Of a stretch of DNA of 64,000 bases, positions 8,587 to 17,972 are shown one piece after another. Source of the stretch: Bacillota bacterium. Its GTDB lineage: Bacteria > Bacillota > Clostridia > Lachnospirales > Lachnospiraceae. A program made the position numbers and the translations under genes. The stretch lies in NCBI GenBank assembly GCA_023402845.1, contig JAEYFP010000005.1, forward strand, positions 1 to 64,000, written 5' to 3'. Position 1 is the first letter of the stretch. Each line of letters opens with the position of its first letter. The notes beneath the pieces are model-generated. The model had not been told where the DNA came from. It did not search any database and saw nothing but the letters and a program-made list of their open reading frames with translations.

Positions 8587-10912
8587 AGAAAAGATGGATG
8601 CAGTCGGAAACGTGATACTCAATTACAATTATTATGCAGGAGAGGATTTTTATTCGGAGGGTGCCAGCGAGGACAGTCTGCTTGATATCGTGCAGCGTTA
8701 TCGGGAGTCGGAGTACGAGCATGTTATTCAGAACAGTCGGTCATGGTCGGTCATGTACCATTTATCCTATATCCGTGAGAATATCGTAAGCTGGCTGCCG
8801 ATCGGCAAGCAGGCGAAGGTACTCGAAATAGGTGCAGGCTGTGGTGCGATCACAGGTAAACTCGCGGAGATGGCCGGTTCGGTGACCTGTATCGAGCTCA
8901 GCAAAAAGCGGAGTCTCATTAATGCGAATCGCCACAGGGAATATGATAATATTGAGATTATTGTCGGTAACTTTGAGGAGATTGAGAAGGAAATTACCGA
9001 AAAATATGACTTTATTACATTAATCGGCGTACTGGAATATGCGGAGAGCTATATTCATGAACCGGATCCGTTTCATGCGCTTCTGCGTGCGGTCGGAAAG
9101 CATCTGGCTCCGGGCGGCAAGCTTGTCACAGCCATTGAAAACCGATTCGGACTTAAATATTTTGCGGGCTGCAAGGAAGACCACACCGGCACCTATTATG
9201 CGGGGATTGAGGGCTATCCAGATTTTGACGGCGTAAAGACGTTTACCAAGGAAACGCTGAGAAGAATCATGCAGGAATCGGGCTTTCAGACAAAATTTTA
9301 TTATCCGTATCCGGATTATAAGCTTCCGCATACAATTTATTCCGATGAATATCTGCCCAAGGCAGGAGAACTGACGACAAATCTCAGAAATTTTGATGCG
9401 GACCGGGTTGTGACATTTGATGAAGGAAGGGTGTTTGATTCTTTGATCGAAGAAGGGCTGTTCCCGCATTTTTCTAATTCATTCCTTGTACTCTCCTCCT
9501 ATGAGGATATCTGGGAGACTTGCTCCGTGCTTCCTGTTTTTGCAAAATATGCAAATGAGCGATCTGCCCAATACCGCGTCGCAACGGTGATGATGCAGGA
9601 TAGAGATCAAAAGAGGTCTGTTTATAAGATTGCGCTCGATACGAGAACAAATCCGCATATTCGGACGATCTACTCCAATTATCAGGCATTATGCAAGATT
9701 TATGAGGGTACAAAGCTGAAGCCGAATGATTGCAGATTTCAGCCGGGTGTTGAGGCTGCGCCTCCGATTGTCGGCGTCAGTTCCAAGGCCAAGGATAAAG
9801 TGGAGCTGGCCTATTTAAAGGGCACTACACTCGAAAAATATCTGGATCATCTCGAAGCGCATGCCGAATACGAAAAAATGCATGCATTGATCCGGGAATA
9901 CTGCGCCCTGATTACGCGGGTGGGAGGACAGGGTGTCTTTGAGATGACACAGAGCTTCCGGGATATTTTCGGTGAACGCAGGTTTACAAAAACTTATGCC
10001 GCCTCACGGACCTGTAATTTTGATATTATTTTTTCTAATATCGTATTTGACGAGGCGGAGAAGGAAAACGGCGCATGGAATGTGCTGGACTACGAGTGGA
10101 TGTATCAGTTTCCGGTTCCGGCTCAGTTTATTATTTACCGTTCGCTGTTCTATTATTTTGAAAATAGACAAAATAGCAGGTTTTTGCAATATCTCGCTCA
10201 ACAGGATAAAGACATCTACTTAGAGTGCGGGATCGATAACGAGGAGCGGGAACTGTTTTGTGATATGGAGCACTGCTTTCAGGTATATATTATCAGCGGC
10301 ATCGCTTCGTTGGAAGTGATGCAGGTCATGATGCCGTCCGCGACGGTGCGTCTGGACAAGGTGCTCGGCACCGCCGCGTATCTCAGAAACCTGAATACAC
10401 CTAAAATTTATTATAGCTGCGGCGAAGGCTTTACTGTGGAAAATCAGGTACATGTTCTCGCAAATGTAGCGGATGATCAGGCCGTATCTATGGACATCCC
10501 TCTTGCGAGCAATATGGTGGGACTGCGGATCGACCCGACGGAATACCCGTGTGTGCTGCATGTGGATAAGCTGGAACTGACGCTGGCAAACGGGGAGACA
10601 CAGGAAATTTCGAGATTTCTCATGAATGGCTATCCAGTTGATGAGAGAATGTTCCTGTTTGACACGGATGACTCGCAGCTTATATTGGAGAATCTGCCTC
10701 GCGGAGCGAAGAATCTGCACGTGGAATACAGTGTTACAATGTTTCACGGCGTATTTTATGGTTCGATCCGCGATATGCTTATCAAAAAGAAGGAAAGTGA
10801 AAAGGAAAAACCGATGCTTTTGGATCGCATTCTGGTGAAATGCAAAATGAAAGAGCTTGAGGAGCTGCCGGAGGGATTTGCTTATAACAAGGAAAGCGAA
10901 GTGAAGGAATAG
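8573..10912 (+). CDS. SAM methyltransferase / kinase-like fusion, possible chain-capping enzyme
   Basis: A 779-aa multidomain protein. Residues about 60-270 are a class I SAM methyltransferase: motif I VLEIGAGCGAITG near 83, acidic VTCIEL, and motif IV FITLIGVLEY. After a linker, residues about 340-530 look like a degenerate kinase: YKIALDTRTNPHI (possible beta-3 Lys), FDIIFSNIVFD near 482 in the position of a catalytic loop, and NVLDYEW near 505 in place of the DFG segment. The last 200 residues are unrecognised and probably beta-rich. The order methyltransferase then kinase, beside Wzm/Wzt, recalls WbdD, which ends O9a chains with methyl phosphate. An alternative ATG is at 8594. The methyltransferase call is firm; the kinase and capping role are inferred. 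Confidence 0.72.
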   Translation: MKTNKEKMDAVGNVILNYNYYAGEDFYSEGASEDSLLDIVQRYRESEYEHVIQNSRSWSVMYHLSYIRENIVSWLPIGKQAKVLEIGAGCGAITGKLAEMAGSVTCIELSKKRSLINANRHREYDNIEIIVGNFEEIEKEITEKYDFITLIGVLEYAESYIHEPDPFHALLRAVGKHLAPGGKLVTAIENRFGLKYFAGCKEDHTGTYYAGIEGYPDFDGVKTFTKETLRRIMQESGFQTKFYYPYPDYKLPHTIYSDEYLPKAGELTTNLRNFDADRVVTFDEGRVFDSLIEEGLFPHFSNSFLVLSSYEDIWETCSVLPVFAKYANERSAQYRVATVMMQDRDQKRSVYKIALDTRTNPHIRTIYSNYQALCKIYEGTKLKPNDCRFQPGVEAAPPIVGVSSKAKDKVELAYLKGTTLEKYLDHLEAHAEYEKMHALIREYCALITRVGGQGVFEMTQSFRDIFGERRFTKTYAASRTCNFDIIFSNIVFDEAEKENGAWNVLDYEWMYQFPVPAQFIIYRSLFYYFENRQNSRFLQYLAQQDKDIYLECGIDNEERELFCDMEHCFQVYIISGIASLEVMQVMMPSATVRLDKVLGTAAYLRNLNTPKIYYSCGEGFTVENQVHVLANVADDQAVSMDIPLASNMVGLRIDPTEYPCVLHVDKLELTLANGETQEISRFLMNGYPVDERMFLFDTDDSQLILENLPRGAKNLHVEYSVTMFHGVFYGSIRDMLIKKKESEKEKPMLLDRILVKCKMKELEELPEGFAYNKESEVKE

Positions 10913-10914
10913 GG

Positions 10915-12993
10915 ATGGGCTTTTTTGACAGGAAGAAAATCAGAGCGGATTATGCTGCGGAGCTTCAAAAGCAGACGGATCCGTACGCCTATTATATAGC
11001 AAAAGAACAGGAAGAAGCAGGGGGGGTACGACAGGAAAGTAGCCCTCTTGTTTCCTGTATGGGAGATTCAGAAGAATCTTTTATAAGGGAAACCTATTCA
11101 GTTATAGAATTCGGAAACGGTGAGCTTGAGCTGGCTGTGCAAGACGATGAGCCGCCCTATCTTGTATTTGTCAATACGAAGGGTGAGCTTGCGCGGGATG
11201 CCTTGAACCGTTTGTTTTTTGCCGCACAAGTGCCTGACGGCGGCCTTGATGCGGAGCTGATTTATTGCGATGAGGATTTTATCACAAGGGAGGGGCATGT
11301 CCGGCATACCCCCTGGATGAAACCGGACTGGTCTCCGGATACACTGTTGTCATTTAATTATATAGGGAGCCTGTTTGCCGTAAAGCGCTCTCTTGCGAAG
11401 CAGATAGAGGTATTGACGCCTAAAGAGGAGCCGGACGAGGAAGTCAGGCTTTATGATTTTCTTTTGAAATATACCGAAAGGACAAATAAAATAACACACG
11501 TTTCCGAAATTCTCTTCCATCAATGGGGCGCACAGAGCGGACAGATTTATCGGGAGATGGTTACCAAATATGAAAGCGCAGGCTATGCGGCTGTCAGAAA
11601 AGCTGCATTTGCAAGAAGGGGTGTCGGGGTGCCCGAATGGGAGGCCGATGCCAAAGCACCGCTCGTCTCCGTCATCATTCCTTCCAAGGATCATGCAGAT
11701 ATTCTGATCCGGTGTCTTGACAGCATTCAAAATCGCTGCAAAGGAGTTCCCGAGGCGGATACGCTGCTTCCGCTTTCCTTGCTGGAAATTATCATCGTTG
11801 ACAATGGAAGCAGGGATGAAGAGCGAAATCGGATCAATCTTTATATAAAAGAAAATCCTGGGCTGCATATCTTTTATTTATACAATGCATTTGCGTTTAA
11901 TTTCTCGAAAATGTGCAACCAGGGTGCAAAGCAGGCGCACGGCAGTTACCTGCTGTTTTTAAATGATGATATTGAAGTAAGGGACAAGGACTTTATCGAG
12001 AAGCTGCTCGCCTATGCGTCTGCGCCGCATGTCGGTGCTGTGGGGGCGAAGCTGTATTATCCGGATTCGGATATTCTTCAGCATGCGGGTGTTACGGACC
12101 TTAACTGCGGACCGTCCCATAAGCTGGCAACGCATTCCGACAGCGAAATTTATTACTTTGGCAGAAACCGGTTTAATTATGATGTGCTGGCAGTGACAGG
12201 TGCCTGCCTGATGCTGTCTAAAGAAAAATACTTTAAAGTTGGCGGCTTTAGTGATAGAATGGAAGTTAGTTATAATGATATTGACCTGTGCGTCAAATTA
12301 TATGAGCAGGGATATTTTAATGTCGTGCGAAACGACTGTGTGCTCTATCACCATGAATCGCTTTCACGGGGAGCGGATAAGCTTGACGATGGGAAGTATA
12401 AGAGGCTGGCGGCAGAGAGGACGCTGTTCTATGAACGGCATGCGTGGCTGATTGAGGAAAACGATCCCTTTTATAATAAAAATCTGATACCGGATACGCT
12501 CGATTTTGGGCCTGATGTGCAGGCAGAGCATGAGAAAAGAGATTATAAAAATCCGGTGATTACAAAAACTAAACTGTCAGGGAAACCGGATCAGCGGCTG
12601 CATTTTCATATGGAGGGTTTCAGCTTGGAAAGGGCTGTCGGCAAGGGCAGAGAGGACGCTTACCGTTTTGAGGGCTGGGCGGTTCTTTTAAAGCAGGACA
12701 ACGCAATGTATGAACGGCGGCTTTGTTTGCAGGAGAAAACGGTCTATGAAAGGAAGCAGTGCCTTGAGCTGCCGGTCAGCCCCAAATATCGCGCAGATGT
12801 GGAGCAGGTATTTAAGGATGCGAAAAATGCACGGCTGGCAGGCTTCGTATGCCGGATTCCAGCCTCGGTCATCGGCGAGGGGCGTACCTATTCGCTTGGA
12901 ATGCTGTTTATTTCAAAGCTTTGGGGTCGGAAATATGTGACGATAGGGGAGTATTATGTCTCAAGAGATGGATTATTCAGAGAAGAAATATGA
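10915..12993 (+). CDS. GT2 glycosyltransferase with an eroded N-terminal GT2 copy
   Basis: A 692-aa cytosolic protein. A complete GT2 domain lies at about 250-500: VSVIIPSKDH near 252, FLNDDIEV near 349, VTGACLMLSKEKYFKVGGF, YNDIDLCVKLYE and HHESLSRG, as in rhamnosyltransferase-type GT-A enzymes. Residues about 110-240 (IYCDEDFI, KPDWSPDTLLSFNYIGSLFAVKRSL) match only the second half of a GT2 domain, so the first copy has lost its nucleotide-binding half. The C-terminal 130 residues are a separate beta-rich segment. The 2-bp gap upstream and 38-bp overlap downstream show tight coupling. A role in polymerising the main chain is inferred. Confidence 0.85.
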   Translation: MGFFDRKKIRADYAAELQKQTDPYAYYIAKEQEEAGGVRQESSPLVSCMGDSEESFIRETYSVIEFGNGELELAVQDDEPPYLVFVNTKGELARDALNRLFFAAQVPDGGLDAELIYCDEDFITREGHVRHTPWMKPDWSPDTLLSFNYIGSLFAVKRSLAKQIEVLTPKEEPDEEVRLYDFLLKYTERTNKITHVSEILFHQWGAQSGQIYREMVTKYESAGYAAVRKAAFARRGVGVPEWEADAKAPLVSVIIPSKDHADILIRCLDSIQNRCKGVPEADTLLPLSLLEIIIVDNGSRDEERNRINLYIKENPGLHIFYLYNAFAFNFSKMCNQGAKQAHGSYLLFLNDDIEVRDKDFIEKLLAYASAPHVGAVGAKLYYPDSDILQHAGVTDLNCGPSHKLATHSDSEIYYFGRNRFNYDVLAVTGACLMLSKEKYFKVGGFSDRMEVSYNDIDLCVKLYEQGYFNVVRNDCVLYHHESLSRGADKLDDGKYKRLAAERTLFYERHAWLIEENDPFYNKNLIPDTLDFGPDVQAEHEKRDYKNPVITKTKLSGKPDQRLHFHMEGFSLERAVGKGREDAYRFEGWAVLLKQDNAMYERRLCLQEKTVYERKQCLELPVSPKYRADVEQVFKDAKNARLAGFVCRIPASVIGEGRTYSLGMLFISKLWGRKYVTIGEYYVSRDGLFREEI

Positions 12994-15004
12994 TTATTAT
13001 AAAGAGCTTTACGAAAAGGAACTGGCAAAAAACGAAGAGCTGACGGAGGCCCTTGTTACTTGTGAGACACTGAATGCCGATTTGACCTATAAGCTTGACA
13101 AAATCAGAAAGAGCAAACTTTGGCGGGCGATTTATCCGTTTCGTCTGGCCTGGAGCCATACCAAAAATTTTTTTATACGTATCAGACGGTATGGGAATTT
13201 TAAAAACCTGATGCGCAAGATCGAGAGCAAGCAGATTGAACGCAAAGCCTACAAAAGCTACGGCACACAGAGCATGCCCTCTCAGGAAGAGATTGAGAGG
13301 CAGCGGAATACGAAGTTTTCAAAAGAAATCAAATTCAGCATCCTTGTGCCGCTTTACAATACACCGGAGAAGTTTTTACGGGAAATGATCAGTTCCGTGC
13401 TGTCACAGACTTACCAAAACTGGGAGCTGTGTCTGGCTGACGGTTCCGACGGTGAACATGAAGAAGTCGGCAGGATTTGCCTCGAATTTGCACAGGGGGA
13501 CGAAACAACTGCTAAAGAAGCGGGATTTGCCGGCGGCCGGATCAAATATGAAAAGCTTGAGAAAAACCTCGGTATTTCAGGAAATACAAATGCATGCTTT
13601 TCACTTGCGACCGGCGAGTATATTGGTCTGTTCGACCATGATGATCTGCTTCATCCCTGTGCACTGTTTGAATATGCCAGGGTAATCTGCGAACGGGATG
13701 CAGATTATGTGTACTGCGATGAAACAACATTTCAGGGCGACAGTATTGACAATATGATTACACTGCATTTCAAACCGGATTTTGCGATTGATAATTTACG
13801 TGCGAATAATTACATCTGTCATTTTTCCGTATTTTCGGCAAAGCTGTTAAAGGACGGCGTACTGTTTCGCAGTGAATTTGACGGCAGTCAGGATCATGAC
13901 ATGATTCTGCGCTTGACGGCTGCTGCTGAGAAAATTGTGCATGTGCCGAAGATTTTATATTATTGGCGTTCTCATGCGGGAAGCGTTGCTTCGGATATTC
14001 ATGCGAAGACGTATGCGATTGATGCCGCTAAGGGAGCGGTTGCCGCACATTTGACGGCATGCGGGTTTGAACAATTTAAAATTGAAAGCTCGCGGGCATT
14101 TGAGACAATTTTTAGGATACGCTATCATTTGACAAATAAGCCGCTTGTTTCGATCCTGATACCAAATAAAGATCATATCGCCGATTTGCGGCGCTGTATC
14201 GATTCGATCATGACAAAGACATCGTATGAAAATTATGAGATTATCGTGATTGAAAATAACAGCACACAGGCGGAGACGTTTTCGTACTATGAGACACTGA
14301 AAAAGCATCCGTCCATTCGCGTCGTGACATATGAGGGCGCATTCAACTACTCCCGTGTAAATAATTTCGGTGCGGACTTTGCGAAGGGGACGTATCTCGT
14401 CCTGCTGAACAATGACACCGAGGTCGTGACGCGCAGCTGGCTGGAAGAGCTTTTGATGTATGCGCAGCGAAGCGATGTCGGGGCTGTCGGCTGTATGCTC
14501 TATTATGCGGATTATTCGATCCAGCATGCGGGGATTGTGCTTGGGCTGGGTGCTCATAGGACTGCCGGACATTCCCATTATAAAATGTCCAAGGATAATT
14601 TGGGGTATATGGGGCGGCTGTGTTATGCACAAAACGTATCGGCTGTGACCGGCGCCTGTATGATGACACGAAAGCGCTTATTTGACGAAGTCGGCGGGCT
14701 TTGTGAGGAATTTGCGGTGGCGCTGAATGATGTGGATTACTGTCTGCGGCTCAGGGAAAAGAATTATCTCAATGTATTTACGCCGTTTGCGGAGCTGTTC
14801 CACTATGAATCGAAATCGAGAGGGCTTGACGTATCCGAGGAGGCGACAAAAGAGAATGCTGCCCGCTATGATAAGGAAAGCGAGCTGTTCCGTAATAAAT
14901 GGAAAGCCGTGCTGGATGCCGGTGATCCGTATTTCAACCCGAATTTTTCGCTCGATTACAGCAACTTTGTGCTGCGGGGAGATCCGAAGAGCATGGTAGA
15001 CTGA
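12956..15004 (+). CDS. Dual-domain GT2 glycosyltransferase
   Basis: A 682-aa protein. Residues 1-60 are charged and likely coiled-coil. They are followed by a basic/hydrophobic patch (LWRAIYPFRLAWSHTKNFF) and two complete GT2 domains. The first has FSILVPLYNT near 127, LFDHDDLLHP near 228, YVYCDET and SQDHDMILRL. The second has LVSILIPNKDH near 399, LLNNDTEV near 483 and LNDVDYCLRLREK. Two active sites suggest it adds alternating sugars or linkages, as in double-domain polymerases (inference). The ATG at 12956 follows GGGGAG inside the previous gene. Confidence 0.88.
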   Translation: MSQEMDYSEKKYDYYKELYEKELAKNEELTEALVTCETLNADLTYKLDKIRKSKLWRAIYPFRLAWSHTKNFFIRIRRYGNFKNLMRKIESKQIERKAYKSYGTQSMPSQEEIERQRNTKFSKEIKFSILVPLYNTPEKFLREMISSVLSQTYQNWELCLADGSDGEHEEVGRICLEFAQGDETTAKEAGFAGGRIKYEKLEKNLGISGNTNACFSLATGEYIGLFDHDDLLHPCALFEYARVICERDADYVYCDETTFQGDSIDNMITLHFKPDFAIDNLRANNYICHFSVFSAKLLKDGVLFRSEFDGSQDHDMILRLTAAAEKIVHVPKILYYWRSHAGSVASDIHAKTYAIDAAKGAVAAHLTACGFEQFKIESSRAFETIFRIRYHLTNKPLVSILIPNKDHIADLRRCIDSIMTKTSYENYEIIVIENNSTQAETFSYYETLKKHPSIRVVTYEGAFNYSRVNNFGADFAKGTYLVLLNNDTEVVTRSWLEELLMYAQRSDVGAVGCMLYYADYSIQHAGIVLGLGAHRTAGHSHYKMSKDNLGYMGRLCYAQNVSAVTGACMMTRKRLFDEVGGLCEEFAVALNDVDYCLRLREKNYLNVFTPFAELFHYESKSRGLDVSEEATKENAARYDKESELFRNKWKAVLDAGDPYFNPNFSLDYSNFVLRGDPKSMVD

Positions 15005-15038
15005 TATAGTATTGATAAAGTCAGAAGGAGGACTCACA

Positions 15039-16760
15039 ATGGATTACATGTCACAGTATAGGTTTTGGAGAGAGGACGATTATTTCGATGCAGGTACGAG
15101 GGAAGAACTTGCAAAGATAGAAGGAAATGAAGCGGAAATACAGGACCGTTTTTATAAGGAACTGGAATTTGGCACGGGCGGTCTGCGCGGCGTAATCGGT
15201 GCGGGAACAAATCGCATGAATCTCTATACGGTAAGGAAGGCGACACAGGGACTTGCCAATTATATCATCAAGCAGGGCGCGCAGGACAAGGGCGTCGCAA
15301 TTGCCTATGATTCCCGTCACTTTTCACCGGAGTTTGCCGATGAAGCGGCACTTTGCCTGAATGCAAACGGTATCAGGACATATCTGTTTTCTTCACTGCG
15401 GCCGACGCCGGAACTGTCGTTTGCGGTGAGAAGGCTTAACTGCACGGCGGGTATTGTTGTGACCGCAAGCCATAACCCGCCGGAATATAACGGCTACAAA
15501 GTGTATTGGGACGACGGCGCGCAAATTACGGCACCTAAGGATACCGACATCATCAACGAAGTGAAGAACGTGACGGATTACCATGATGTAAAGACTGTCG
15601 GAAAAGAACAGGCAATCGCGGACAGACTTTACTATATTATCGGTACTGAAATTGACGACGCCTATATCGGGGAATTAAAGAAGCAGATTATTCATCCGGA
15701 GATCATCAAGGCAGTGGCAAATGATATCAGGATTGTCTATACACCTCTGCATGGCACGGGCAATCTGCCTGTCAGGAGAATTCTTTCAGAGCTTGGTTTT
15801 CGGCATGTCTATGTTGTACCCCAGCAGGAACTGCCGGATCCTGAATTTACAACGCTGGAGTATCCGAATCCGGAGGATCCGAAGGCATTTACGCTGGCGC
15901 TTGAGCTGGCTAAGGAAAAGGATGCGGATATTGTGCTTGCAACCGATCCAGATGCGGATCGCCTCGGCATTTATGCAAAGGATGCAAAGACAGGAGAGTA
16001 TGTTTCGTTTACGGGCAATATGTCCGGCATGCTGATCGCCGAGTATATTCTGCGCGAAAAGAAAGCGACGGGTATACTGCCTGACAATGGCGCGCTTGTC
16101 AAGACAATTGTCACAACAAATCTTGCAGACGAGCTGACAAGGGCCTATGATGTGAAGCTGATTGAGGTGCTGACAGGATTTAAGTATATCGGAGAACAGA
16201 TCAAGCTGTTTGAAAAGAACCATACCTATGAATATTTGTTCGGTCTTGAAGAAAGCTACGGATGTCTGGCAGGTACTCATGCGAGAGATAAAGATGCGGT
16301 TGTGGCAGTGATGTGTCTGTGCGAGGTGGCTGCATTCTGCAAGTATCAGGGTATTACCGTTTGGGATCAGATGCTGCGTATTTACGAGCAGTATGGCTAC
16401 TATATGGAAGGGATGCACACGATCACGCTCAAAGGAATGGAAGGTGCACAGCAGATTCAAACGATCATGGACAAGCTTCGAAAAAATCCGCCGAGAGCTT
16501 TTGGCAGTTTAAAGGTACTCAAATTCCGGGATTACAGCGTCGATGAAATGATCGATATGGAAACCGGAGAAAAGACAGCGACCGGACTTCCGCACTCAAA
16601 CGTTCTGTATTTTGATCTTGATAATCATTCCTGGTGCTGCGCAAGACCTTCCGGCACCGAACCGAAGATCAAATTTTACATGGGAATCAAGGGCACGAGT
16701 CTTACGGACGCAAAGAATCGTCTGGAAGAACTGAAGCAGGCTGTGATTGCGGATATCTGA
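15039..16760 (+). CDS. Phosphoglucomutase/phosphomannomutase
   Basis: Alpha-D-phosphohexomutase that interconverts hexose 1- and 6-phosphates. It has the phosphoserine loop TASHNPPEYNGYK (near 142), the metal loop DPDADRLG (near 303), the sugar-binding GLEESYGCLAG and the C-terminal phosphate loop RPSGTEPKIKFY. The 573-aa length fits the PgcA-type enzymes of Firmicutes. The start at 15039 follows an ideal AAGGAGG (15024-15031) and is preferred over an in-frame TTG at 15012. In this operon it would supply glucose-1-phosphate to RfbA. The exact sugar specificity cannot be read from the sequence. Confidence 0.93.
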   Translation: MDYMSQYRFWREDDYFDAGTREELAKIEGNEAEIQDRFYKELEFGTGGLRGVIGAGTNRMNLYTVRKATQGLANYIIKQGAQDKGVAIAYDSRHFSPEFADEAALCLNANGIRTYLFSSLRPTPELSFAVRRLNCTAGIVVTASHNPPEYNGYKVYWDDGAQITAPKDTDIINEVKNVTDYHDVKTVGKEQAIADRLYYIIGTEIDDAYIGELKKQIIHPEIIKAVANDIRIVYTPLHGTGNLPVRRILSELGFRHVYVVPQQELPDPEFTTLEYPNPEDPKAFTLALELAKEKDADIVLATDPDADRLGIYAKDAKTGEYVSFTGNMSGMLIAEYILREKKATGILPDNGALVKTIVTTNLADELTRAYDVKLIEVLTGFKYIGEQIKLFEKNHTYEYLFGLEESYGCLAGTHARDKDAVVAVMCLCEVAAFCKYQGITVWDQMLRIYEQYGYYMEGMHTITLKGMEGAQQIQTIMDKLRKNPPRAFGSLKVLKFRDYSVDEMIDMETGEKTATGLPHSNVLYFDLDNHSWCCARPSGTEPKIKFYMGIKGTSLTDAKNRLEELKQAVIADI

Positions 16761-16805
16761 GAGCAATCGTTGGAATAATAGGATGGAACATGGTAAATTG
16801 ATAAG

Positions 16806-17972
16806 ATGAACAGATTAGTGGAACGCGTATGGGAAAATAAAAAGCTGCGTATGGCAATCCTTGCCGTGACTGCTCTGCTGGCGGTTATTTCCGTTGTGCA
16901 GGGCTGCCGGAATGCGGCAGCCTTCAGTCAGGATTTTCAATGGGATGCCGCAAAGGTGTTTACACTTAAGATCAATCCCTACAGGGAATCGCTTTCACCA
17001 TCCGGGATACTTGACAGGTATGGTTATGAGGAATATTTTAAGCAGATGGAGGCAAACCAGTTTCCGTCGCTCTTAATGCTTTTGATTCCATATACGCTTT
17101 TACCGCCCCTTGCGGCGCGTTATGCATGGCTGGCGTCCAACCTGCTGTTTACGGCTGGTATTATCTGGTTATTAAAAAAAACGTTTTTAAAGGGAATGGG
17201 GCAGGAAGCGTTTACATTACTGATGCTTTTGATGCTCGCGGGGACACCATACCGGAATCAGCTTGGTGTCGGGCAGCATACGCTCTTTGCATTTTTCTTT
17301 TTTCTGCTTGCGGTTTATTTTTCGGAAAAGGAGAACGGGGAGCTCCCGATGGTGCTAAGTCTCGTTATCTGTTACTTTAAATATACACTGACGGTTCCGC
17401 TTGCATTATACTTTGTCTACAAAAGAAGATTTAAGGAGCTTGCGATTTCTGTGCTCGTTCATGTCGGACTTACATTTGCTGCTGCGTGGTGGCTGGATGC
17501 GACGTTTTTTGATATGCTTCTGGAACCGCTGAAGGTATCATCGGCATTAGCTGCACAAGGGGGACTTGATTTTGGGGCGTTGTTTTCCGGCTCTGACCTT
17601 TCGCTTGTACTGGCGGGCATTGTCATGCTGCTGCTGTTTAGTATGATGCTTTTATTTTCTCAGGGAAATGACGGTCTTGCCGTCGGAATTCTGACACTTT
17701 GGTCGATGATCGTGACCTACCACAGGACTTATGACTTTTTTGTGCTTGTGCTCGTTGCGGCTCTGTTTTATGAAAAAGAACGGGCGGCACATATAAAGGC
17801 GGTCTATGCCGTCGTGCTGCTTGCGGTATTTTTTGTCTTGCGCATATTCAGTGAGTCTGCCGGCTCAAAGATCTGTGTAGGAACGCTGTATTATTTGTTT
17901 ACGATAGGAATCACAGTGCTTGGTCTGGTTACGATCTTTAAAGAAAGCAAAGAGGAAAAGAAAAATGGGTGA
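16806..17972 (+). CDS. GT87-like polytopic glycosyltransferase
   Basis: A 388-aa membrane protein with roughly nine or ten hydrophobic segments. The first extracytoplasmic loop contains DFQWDAAKVFTLKINPYRE, resembling the acidic loop followed by NPY found in GT87/DUF2029 GT-C enzymes, which use polyprenyl-phosphate-linked sugars outside the membrane. FKYTLTVPLALYFVYKRRFK is also family-like. The following gene is a polyprenyl-phosphate sugar synthase, which would provide its donor. The 8-bp overlap (ATGGGTGA) shows coupling. The sugar transferred is unknown. Confidence 0.7.
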   Translation: MNRLVERVWENKKLRMAILAVTALLAVISVVQGCRNAAAFSQDFQWDAAKVFTLKINPYRESLSPSGILDRYGYEEYFKQMEANQFPSLLMLLIPYTLLPPLAARYAWLASNLLFTAGIIWLLKKTFLKGMGQEAFTLLMLLMLAGTPYRNQLGVGQHTLFAFFFFLLAVYFSEKENGELPMVLSLVICYFKYTLTVPLALYFVYKRRFKELAISVLVHVGLTFAAAWWLDATFFDMLLEPLKVSSALAAQGGLDFGALFSGSDLSLVLAGIVMLLLFSMMLLFSQGNDGLAVGILTLWSMIVTYHRTYDFFVLVLVAALFYEKERAAHIKAVYAVVLLAVFFVLRIFSESAGSKICVGTLYYLFTIGITVLGLVTIFKESKEEKKNG

